From Tubiluchus corallicola (Eukaryota > Priapulida > Priapulimorpha > Priapulimorphida > Tubiluchidae), in NCBI GenBank assembly GCA_030141605.1, contig JAQGDQ010000266.1, positions 223,133 through 287,132 of the forward strand: a stretch of 64,000 nucleotides of DNA, given 5' to 3'. Positions within the stretch are counted from its first letter, which is position 1. Every line of letters begins with the position of its first letter. The translations under genes and the position numbers were made by a program. The notes below the pieces were generated by a model. It did not search any database, had not been told where the DNA came from, and worked only from the letters and a program-made list of their open reading frames with translations. Below are positions 51,601 through 64,000 of this stretch, piece by piece.

Positions 51601-51824
51601 ACAGTAAAGCAATGGTTACGACTTGGTGTACTTCCTAATGCAACATAGTTAGGACACTTAGGACGCTCTGGCCAGTTGTTTGGGTCTTCCCATTTCCAAG
51701 CACTGCAGTCCCAGTATGTCATCGTTACGTTATATTTATATCTTGTATCCGAAAACATATATTCCTTAAATGTGATGCTTTCCGTGCCTGCTACCAAAAT
51801 AAGTAGGAAAAACGACCACATCAT
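45692..51824 (-). CDS. Modular leucine-rich-repeat surface protein with repeated LRRCT exons
   Basis: Exons on the minus strand: 51824-51095, 49900-49211, 47686-46979 and 46014-45692. Every junction is phase 1 and the total of 2451 bases encodes 816 residues. Exon 1 begins with a signal peptide (MMWSFFLLILVAGTES). Each later exon opens with an LRR C-terminal cap (NLECDCRLKW, NLLYCDCDLLW, KIVCDCRMVW, each followed by two further cysteines). Exons 2 and 3 then continue into a Cys-Gly box (CRYECGI, CYIGCGI) and a degenerate LRR block; exon 1 holds the first block (CFTVCGE). The tail after the last cap is Asn/Thr-rich and ends hydrophobic (EVLLIFFFLFF). If the exon-3 donor CGTC/GTAAGC is ignored, the frame runs to 46899 and ends in a membrane segment (735 residues). 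Likely an extracellular binding or receptor protein; no orthologue is recognised. Confidence 0.78.
50360..50530. repeat. CT-rich low-complexity tract in LRR gene intron 1
   Basis: Over about 170 bases the plus strand is dominated by CTCTCTC and CCCTCTC words. It lies between LRR exons 1 and 2; on the transcribed strand it is GA-rich. Confidence 0.8.
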
Positions 51825-51874
51825 TTTAGAAGATGGCTGCTTTATTGAAAGCAGGAGCAGTTATTGCTAGATTG

Positions 51875-51915
51875 GTTGCCATAGGAAACGTTTGTACAGG
51901 AAACGTTGCTATGGT
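51875..51915. promoter_or_regulatory. Paired GGAAACGTT motif within an imperfect palindrome
   Basis: Fifty bases upstream of the LRR start codon, GGAAACGTT occurs twice with 15-base spacing. It is flanked by GTTGCCATAG on the left and GTTGCTATGG on the right, resembling RFX X-box halves. The position fits a core promoter or 5' UTR; regulatory function is inferred. Confidence 0.3.
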
Positions 51916-51924
51916 GAATGTTGT

Positions 51925-52440
51925 GTGGAAAGTACTAGTACTTCTAGTGCGTAAAACATGCTCCAACAAACGTCAAACCTAAAACAACTTGGATAGCTAA
52001 GATAAATTAAGATGTTCAACATCAACTTCAACCAAATCTATTTTTAGGAGTACAACAACTTACGCCGTTAGCTGCAGATAGAAGTGGGTTGAATACTCTG
52101 ATAAATGTTGATACCTCAACGCCTGGTGGAATGAGATTCTGAAGCAGAGTAAAACGTAAAACCATTGCAGAACACAAAGACAGTGACAAAAAGATCCTAA
52201 ATGAAGTACAGCAAAACTATGAAGCAAGCCGCTTTTAAAGTTAACCTCATCAGAATCTTGTCTCTCGCCATGATAATGAAAGTCTGGGTAGTAACAGAAT
52301 TGGGTTGGGCTAATTACTTACACCGACAGTAGATGGTGCATCTGCACCACCACCAAGTACCTTACTGAAGGTCTAGAGATGCATGCACCTTCATAGACTT
52401 CCCTGTTAGGGGGTGCAAGCATCTACACCTCCACCATTAT
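51925..52440. other. Gene-free stretch upstream of the LRR gene
   Basis: AT-rich DNA with no exon that I can support. A small imperfect duplication (ATCTGCACCACCACCA at about 52340, ATCTACACCTCCACCA at about 52420) lies near the right end. Confidence 0.35.
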
Positions 52441-52444
52441 TATT

Positions 52445-52890
52445 ATTATATTATTAACAATTCTTCTCTATATGTATCTTATAGAAAAATTTATTATTGG
52501 CATATACATTATGATACAATGACACACATAACATTCAACGAAGCAACAACAGTATACAAATGTACAAAACAGTGTTATTACGTTATAGCAACAGAGCCAA
52601 AAATAAACACATAACAAATAACATGTTTATTATTTTTTCATCATACGCTAACTGTATCTACACTAAAATTATATAAAGTTATCAGTATTTACATGTTAGT
52701 ACTATTTACTCTTCTTTTTTTTAAAAATGAAAATTTTGGTTCAGAATAAAAAGATCATCTTAAGATCGTCGTGAAAGGAGCAATAAAACGAATTTCCTCT
52801 TCTATTTGTTGGCTGCCACAATGTTGACATATTCTCATATCCACAGGGTCTTTATGTTGTTGGTGTCGTCCTTTTTCTATTAGTAAGTTA
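52445..52890 (-). mobile_element. LINE 3' relic with zinc-knuckle tail
   Basis: Minus-strand translation near 52870-52755 gives DPVDMRICQHCGSQQIEEEI followed by RFIAPF, the C-terminal Cys-x2-Cys/IEDE-type knuckle of non-LTR retrotransposon ORF2. An AT-rich 3' UTR and an ATT-rich tail at 52435-52455 follow. The 5' side is lost into the AAT microsatellite. Confidence 0.5.
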
Positions 52891-52895
52891 TGTGC

Positions 52896-53417
<522 letters not shown>

Positions 53418-53419
53418 CC

Positions 53420-55500
53420 TTATGTTATAGTAATAGTATTAAATCTTTATGTAACCTACTTTCGTCTAATGATCTAAGATTTAAAAAGTTCAGTCATAAC
53501 GGATATGACACATAAGTAACGTTACGTCAGACATAATACCATTGAATTGATTCAATTTTATCAACATTATTCAGCAACATGGGGCTCCACGCAGTTGATT
53601 TTAACAGCCTTTTCAGTTCTGAATAGTGATGAGCAAGATGACATTATGTCTTTCACATAGGGGGCGTGAATGTTTCACCTACATGTTTTATATCGCAGAG
53701 GTTATAGTGAAAAACATTGTAACGATCAGACATTTTCGCCTAAGCATGTTTCAGCTAATAGCAACTTTTTTCCATAAGTTAAAGTTCGTATTTCATGATG
53801 TATCATAGTATTTGTTTTTACTGTTACCATGCTGATGAAGCTTTAGTGTTGCTTACTTTTATTTCACCATTTCTCTTTATTCTTAATAAACTAAAGAATT
53901 ACTCGTAGATGAGCATCCTCTAGAAAGTAAAAGCAAACAGGCTAGTGGCTGCTATCAAAGACGAATGTCTTAAACAAAAATTTCCCTATATTGGCAGCTT
54001 TTCTACATCCCGATACGCAGTGACGTTTTCTGCACACAGGAGCACAACATTTGAAAAATAATGATGAAAAATAAATAATCCATAATTATTTTTTGTCTAG
54101 AACGACCCTGAAACTACAAGGTTTGGATCCAATGATTCACAATTTTAGAGGCATTCCTCTATTTAAATTTGACTGCTGATTGGATGAAATAAAAACCAAA
54201 AATTCAAAAAACTAGAAATGTAGTGTCTAAATGATAATGGTTTGCAGCATGCTTCAGGAATAATGCTTACAACTCATTTGGGATAAGCTGTTTCGCCTTA
54301 CACAAGAATAACGAAAAATTCTTTTTGAGTTAGTAAATACAACTTGTTAACTGTTGATACTATTTTACTATACAATCGGGACCAAATTGTAAAACATGCA
54401 AACCTAAATGTTATACACTTTTATATTATCAACAAAGTTATAGTAATTGTTGGCAATTCGCTTATAATTAAATATAATTTATTACATCTTGTGCTTGGTT
54501 TTAAATATTTAAAATATTTAAATATTGTGTAGGCCTACATATAACCTTATGCATAGATTACATAAAAGTAGGACACCCGGTTTATTCGTAAGCCATTATC
54601 GACTGAAGTTTTTGTAATGAACTTGAACTGCAATGAACTTGACCACTACCACCAAAACCTCTTGCTTTTCGACATTTTACGTACCTGCTGCCAGACTTTA
54701 TCAGCACGGTATACATCTGTATCATTGCGTACTGAATTATAATTATGTCAGCAGGAATGCATATAAGTGTTAACTGTTTTTTTCAATACATTTTTAGTTA
54801 ACACTTTTTGCAATAGTGCATACTTTCCATGGGACAAATGACACTGATCAACGTGATTGGTATCATTAAACTCGAATGCCATTCAAATTTCAATGTCCAC
54901 ACTATCAGCGATCAACAGCAGAAATTTAATAACTAAATGTGTGCAGGAGCGTCAACTCTGAGTAATGACATTAAACTGTTATTACATGTCAAATCCGCAA
55001 ATACTGTGTGAACAAAGAAAAATATGTTGTAATCAGGAAATTCAACGTATTTATACTTGTTTTACACTACGCTAGTTATAATTTGTTTACCTATGTTTTG
55101 AGTATTTAGAAATGGGCGGTGTCGAAGCTATTAAACTTTGCTTTAATTACGTCAGCAATGTTGGCAAATAACTACATTACATAGCAACGCATATTTGCAA
55201 CTAACGCCAAACTAGTAATGCATGAACATATAATAATAAAAATATATTAGTCAGGCTATATAAGTGCTAAATTTCCTATACTTTTGTATCATAAAAGCTG
55301 TCAGGCGAACAGGCAACATAAGTTTGTATAACTAAAATGAAGTAGGAATATTTGTATGTTTAAAAATTCAGAATTTAATGAAAAACAATTTTAAATTGAG
55401 ACACGGTATTTTCTTATTAGGGTGCTTTTAGAATCAAGCCTTAAATACTGTCTTGCTTATTGTAATTTTATTAACTCAGAAATTTGATTTGTTTTTCGTG
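53420..55500. other. Gene-free stretch upstream of the serine protease
   Basis: AT-rich DNA with several short frames and none with support. The right end should contain the promoter and 5' UTR of the protease gene; no clear TATA element is evident. Confidence 0.35.
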
Positions 55501-58532
<3,032 letters not shown>

Positions 58533-58904
58533 GCGAGTGTTAATTTTTACTCTAATAAAAGTAGAATAGTGAAGGAGTTTAATGCCAAAATGGTGGACGT
58601 TTCAAACGTTACTCATTGATTAGATTTTCTGGTTTATTTGTGGCTAATTGGCCAACGATAGCAGTGTTTATTCTTCTGTTTCATTCTAATCTGTTTTGTC
58701 CCTTATTTTAAATTAGTAGCCCATTGTGATTAATTTCGCCATGAAATCAGTATTGTTTAATTTGCGTGTTCACTTTATGCAGTTGCATTTCAACGTTTAT
58801 TTAAGCAGATATTTATATAGGCATACAGGTTTTTAATTTTATTTTAGTTGATAAAGAGCGTTATTGTTCTTGTTTTTATGTAAAGACTTGACTCATTAGG
58901 CTCA

Positions 58905-60260
58905 TTCGGCTCAGCTGTACAGTACTTACTCAGGTTTAGCTGTTCAGTACTTACTCAGGTTTAGCTGTGCAGTACTTACTCAGGCTCAGCTGTTCAGCAC
59001 TTACTCAGGCTTAGCTGTTCAGTACTTACTCAGGCTCAGCTGTTCAGCACTTACTCAGGCTTAGCTGTTCAGCACTTACTCAGGCTTAGCTGTTCGGCAC
59101 TTATTCAGACTCAGCTGTTCAGCACTTACTCAGGCTTAGCTGTTCAGCACTTACTCAGGCTTAGCTGTTCAGCACTTACTCAGGCTTAGCTGTTCGGCAC
59201 TTATTCAGGCTCACCTGTTCAGCACTTACTCAGGCTTAGCTGTTTGGTACTTATTCAGGCTCAGCTGTTCAGCACTTACTCAGGCTCAGCTATTCAGCAC
59301 TTACTCAGGCTTAGCTGTTCATCACTTACTCAGGCTTAGCTGTTCAGCACTTACTCAGGCTTAGCTGTTCAGCACTTACTCAGGCTTAGCTGTTCGGCAC
59401 TTATTCAGGCTCACCTGTTCAGCACTTACTCAGGCTTAGCTGTTTGGTACTTATTCAGGCTCAGCTGTTCAGCACTTACTCAGGCTCAGCTGTTCAGCAC
59501 TTATTCAGGCTTAGCTGTTCAGCACTTACTCAGGCTCAGCTGTTCAGTACTTATTCAGACTCAGCTGTTCAGCACTTACTCAGGCTTAGCTGTTTAGCAC
59601 TTACTCAGGCTTAGCTGTTCAGCACTTACTCAGGCTTAGCTGTTCGGCACTTATTCAGACTCAGCTGTTCAGCACTTACTCAGGCTTAGCTGTTCAGCAC
59701 TTACTCAGGCTTAGCTGTTCGTACTTACTCAGGCTTAGATGTTCAGTACTTATTCAGGCTTAGCTGTTCAGCACTTATTCAGACTCAGCTGTTCGGCACT
59801 TATTCAGACTCAGCTGTTCAGCACTTACTCAGACTCAGCTGTTCAGCACTTACTCAGGCTTAGATATTCGGTACTTATTCAGGCTTAGCTGTTCAGCACT
59901 TACTCAGGCTTAGCTGTTCAGCACTTACTCAGGCTTAGCTGTTCGGTATTTGTTCAGGCTCAGCTGTTCAGCACTTTCTCAGGCTTAACTGTTCAGCACT
60001 TACTCAGGCTTAGCTGTTCGGCACTTACTCAGGCTCAGCTGTTCAGTACTTATTCAGACTCAGCTGTTCAGTATTTACTCAGGCTTAGCTGTTCAGTATT
60101 TACTCAGGCTTAACTGTTCAGCACTTACTCAGGCTTAGCTGTTCGGCACTTACTCAGGCTCAGCTGTTCAGTACTTATTCAGACTCAGCTGTTCAGTATT
60201 TACTCAGGCTTAGCTGTTCAGTATTTACTCGGGCTCAGCTGTTCAGCACTTACTCAGTAC
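58905..60260. repeat. 25-bp minisatellite in presumed protease intron 2, about 54 copies
   Basis: The unit is CTTAGCTGTTCAGCACTTAC plus TCAGG, with frequent CTTAG/CTCAG, AGCAC/AGTAC and TACTC/TATTC alternatives. It is the largest minisatellite here by copy number apart from the 15-bp array. Confidence 0.95.
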
Positions 60261-60384
60261 TGTGCCGATTTCTTTTTCTACCATGCTGACTGTCTACAAT
60301 AGCCTTATAAAATAGCTTCATAACCATCAATAAACAGTGTGCTATACTAAGTAAATTAAAATGAAGCCAAGTTTGATGCTACTA

Positions 60385-63300
60385 ATAGACATAGACATTT
60401 TTATTTATCTCCTCATTTACACCATTTTATACAAATTCACTATTATTTTTATAGTTATTGATTAAAAAGGATAAATTAAACATAAAGGAAAGAGTTAGGG
60501 GGTGTAGGAGAAAGGGTAGCGAAAGACCAATTGGTCATCGAGTCAGTTACCCTTCTCAGATTAGTGTAAATTTTAAAAAATTTGTAGTGCTGCTGTTAAC
60601 ATGAATTCATGGGGGGATGCATTAAACATGAAAGCGAAATAACTAAATAAACTGTGCAACAAAGAAATAAAATGAAAAATATGAAATGATGATTAACAAA
60701 ATGTAGAGCATTTAACTAATCGATTAAAACATAAAAACTAGAAACATGTCAACCCCCCCCAAAAAAACATAAATAATAAATCAGTGAATGAAACAAAATA
60801 TGCATGATAAACTCAAACAAAATATAATGAAACAAAGATATGCAACCGTATCAAATTATGTTAAGCGTAAATGATAAAATACTATAGAATGCAAGAGCTG
60901 GTGCAGAAAAGTGGGGCAAACAAAATATGTAATGAAATTTGAGTATGTGACTAAATAGACAATATGGCTAAAAAAATATAATAAAAGTTAATGATAACTG
61001 TGAAACAATGAGCAAAATAATCATAGTAAAGTCGATATATATGAAGTGAGAAAAGCATAATATGGAAGTAAAAACATAAGTGGAGCAGGCAAAATTATAA
61101 GAAATTATGTATGAGAAAAAGTGTTGTAGTTGTTTGATTTATTTGAAGATTATTGTTTACCTTCCCTTTTCATAGTTGCGAAGAAATAATAACAATTTTA
61201 CACTTTGATGAGAAAAAGTACTATGATAATATAATTATAGTTAATATATTAGCTCGAGGGGAATACATTAACACTAACAGAGAAGATTTATCAGATCTGA
61301 TCTTAGCAGAAAAGTCACTCATAGTAGTTAGAAATAAGAAAGGATTTATAATTAATTATCAAATAACTAAAGGTGCCATCTTTAGTTCATTAGACAGGGT
61401 GTTCCACAACAAAGCACCTTGATAAGATAGAGATCTTTGTCCTTTGTTAGTATTAAATCTATGTACATAGAAAGTTTGGTTAGTGGCAAATCGTGTATGA
61501 TACTCGTGCATCTGGGCTACGGATGTGAAGTAATTCTGAAAAATTTCAGGAAGCATATTATGTTTAAACCTATATAAAAATTTGGCCATCTCTAATTTGT
61601 ATATATCCTGAAGTTTTAAGATTTTATGCTGGTGGTATAATGGTGTAACATGGGCTCTTCTATTTGTATTTGTCCAAAGCTTTATAAATTTATTTTGATT
61701 AGTAATTAATGTGGAATGGGGTGCTGAGCCATAGGTGAGTATGCTGTATTCTAAATACGGTGAAAATAGGGAAGAATATAGAAGTTTTTCGAATCATAAT
61801 TCAGGAAATGCCTAATTTTTGAAAAAATACCTAAAATTTTACTGGTTTTGTTAACAATATATTGTATATGTGCTTTCCATGAAAGATTGTGATCTATTAA
61901 TACTCCTAGATATTTTATTTGATGTACAGATTGTATCCTGGTATTTCCCATTGTCAAATTTAATGTTAAATTTTTTACTTTTCTGGGATTACCAATTATC
62001 ATATATTTAGTTTTGGAATAGTTTATAGAAAGCCGGTTGGCTGTCATCCATAGGTCTACCTTTGCTAGTTCAACATTAAGAAATTCTTCTAGGTGACATA
62101 TGTTAGTATCAGGACTGAAAAAGTTAGTGTCATCAGCAAAAAGTCTAGTATGTAATTGGGTATTTAAAGGGAGATCATTTATGTAGAGTAAGAAAGAAAG
62201 GGGACCAAGAGTTGAGCCTTGAGGAACACCACACTGCACATTTACCAGATCTGAGTTTTTATTCGCGATAGATGTATATTGTTTTCTATTGTGTAAATAT
62301 GACTGCATCAATTGAAGAGGCAGGCCTCTGATACCATAGTGTTCAAGTTTGGCTAGTAAAATATCATGTTGTACAGTATCAAAGGCCTTAGACAAATCTA
62401 GAAATATGGCACAGGTGTACTTATTGTGATACATATTTAGTAGCAGATTGTCTATAAGTTCAGCAATAGCTAAGGCTGTGCAGTATCTTTTGCGAAATCC
62501 AAAATGAAATCTAGAGAGAATTTTGTTGTCGTTTATAAATTTAATTAGTCTGTCATAAAGCAATTTTTCAAAAATTTTGGAGATAGGTGAAAGTAAAGAT
62601 ATTGGCCTATAGTTAGTGGGGTTATCAGGGGAGTCACCTTTAAAAATAGGAATAATTTTAGCTATCTTTAAACAGTTTGGGAATGTACCTTCAGTAATAG
62701 CCTTGTTAAACAATTTGGTTAGAACAGGGGAAATGTGGAGACCAGCTGATTTGTAAAAAGATATAGTTATATTTTCGTGACAGGAGGCTTTATTTTGATT
62801 TAAATTATTTATTGCTGTATTTACTTCAGCTTCAATAATGGGTGTTAAGAAAAACGAGTTTGGCAAAGGACGTCCTAGAAAAGACTGAAATGACAGTTGT
62901 GTGGGTTGTATTTTAGATGCCATAGAAGGGCCAATGGAAGCCAAAAAAGTATTCATGACTTGACAGATATCAGTTATATCACTTGAGAGAATGCCATCTT
63001 TGTATACCTTTTTTGGTGTTATGCGTTGTTGCAATTTAGCATTTATTAAACTATTTATGGTCAACCAAAGTTTCTTTGTGTTATTTTTGTTATTTTGCAA
63101 GGTTTCTTGATAGTACCTTTTTTTGCTAAATATTTTATATGGTTGAGTTTGTTCGAATAAACTTTGTATTTATTTCTATTATAAACATTGTTAGAGTTTT
63201 TAAATGTGTTAAACAGTTGGCTTCTAGTTTTAATAGATTTCAGTATGCCTGGTGTTATCCATGGCTTGTGAAAAGTTACCACTTCACGTCTTGATAAAGT

Positions 63301-64000
63301 TTTTAGAGGCACATGAGTATTGAGAACTAGAATGAATGTTTGAAAAGACTGATCAAAGGCCTCATTAGTAGATAAGTAAGAATAATCAATAGAATTAATT
63401 TGTGCGTGCAGTTCATTTAAAAAGGCAGAGGAATTAAAGTTAGTTTTATCTCTAATTGCAATTTTAGTTTTCTGTTTAGTCAGATTAGCATTTTTGACAA
63501 TTGCGAAAATAGGCAAGTGGTCCGCCACTTCATAAGTTATTATACCCGATACAATAGGATTAATCAGATCATTAGTATAGATATGGTCTATTAGGGTACT
63601 AGAGTTTTTTGATATTCTTGTTGGTCTTGTAATTAGAGGAACAAATTGAGTAGAAAATAATACATTTAAGTAATTAGAAATATATGGTATGCTCTCGAAC
63701 TGTAGTAAATTTCAATTAATGTCACCACATATGTAAGCTATAGTACCAGATTGTTGAATAGCAGTTAATACACGGTCCATTTCCTCTATAAAATGTGTAA
63801 CAGGTGTATTTGGATGTCTATATATAAGGCCAAATAATATACTCTTTGAATTGTTTAATGTTGATACGCGGATCCAGAGATCTTCTAAATTAATTTTTGA
63901 GATTTCAGTTAATACTTTGCCCTGCCTGTTTACTTTGGTTATTTCTTTTTCAGTCACTATTTTATATGAATTATTTATAGAGTAGTTTAAATTATCTCTA
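60385..64000 (-). mobile_element. Nearly complete non-LTR retrotransposon (LINE), 5' end off the window
   Basis: Minus-strand frames in order: endonuclease pieces at 63957-63712 (FGLIYRHPNTP, ICGDIN) and about 63528 (ADHLPIFAIV); reverse transcriptase at 63100-61751 with IIPIFKGD, NYRPISLL, FGFRKRYCT, FLDLSKAFDTV, GVPQGSTLGP and catalytic LFADDTNFF; and a C-terminal piece at 61589-61359 with LLWNTLSNELK. Only a few frameshifts are seen (near 63110 and 61780, with a break between the endonuclease pieces), so it is fairly young. A roughly 750-base A-rich 3' UTR ends near 60385 with GATAAATAAAAATGTC. The motifs suggest the CR1/L2/Jockey group. It is antisense to the protease gene. Confidence 0.88.

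Overview
This window is AT-rich eukaryotic DNA. Genes have introns with GT-AG borders, the coding exons are separated by kilobases of repeats, and there are non-LTR retrotransposons and DNA-transposon MITEs. The gene families (C2H2 zinc fingers with HTGEKPY linkers, EGF modules, extracellular leucine-rich repeats, a trypsin-type protease, an invertebrate-defensin-like peptide) point to an invertebrate animal. The species cannot be fixed from the sequence; the defensin's extra C-terminal C-x2-C is reminiscent of mollusc defensins, which is weak evidence.

Layout. 1-6450: three minisatellites and no convincing gene. One is a roughly 1.1-kb array in which a perfect 5' splice-site consensus (CAGGTAAGT) recurs about two dozen times. 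6918-10006 (-): a 23-finger C2H2 protein in one large exon. 10-16.6 kb: mostly non-coding, with a decayed minus-strand coding stretch at 13.1-14.4 kb and a PIF/Harbinger-like MITE at 15526-16079. 16690-25246 (+): a seven-exon gene read by hand for a secreted protein of about 355 residues ending in two EGF-like modules, with three minisatellites, a hAT-like MITE and a foldback in its introns. 26.9-28.9 kb: a decayed LINE. 30505-34398 (-): a three-exon gene for an 82-residue defensin-like precursor; a 53-bp minisatellite fills most of intron 1 and runs right up to the splice donor. 35-45.6 kb: repeats, a LINE 3' relic, and one copy of a 1.15-kb element. 45692-51824 (-): a gene for a modular leucine-rich-repeat surface protein in which every internal exon is a phase 1-1 module. 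52.4-53.4 kb: a LINE relic and a large AAT microsatellite. 55501 to beyond the right edge (+): the first two exons of a trypsin-type serine protease. Its intron 1 holds the second copy of the 1.15-kb element, inverted. Its presumed intron 2 holds a 25-bp minisatellite of about 54 copies and an almost intact antisense LINE.

Four of the five gene models encode secreted or cell-surface proteins. Three of those (defensin-like peptide, LRR receptor-like protein, trypsin-like protease) belong to classes often used in invertebrate immunity. Linkage does not show that they act together. The strongest new items are the spliced gene models, because all junction phases close and cross-check one another: the defensin-like precursor, the three-times-duplicated LRR protein with two possible 3' ends, and the EGF-tailed orphan.
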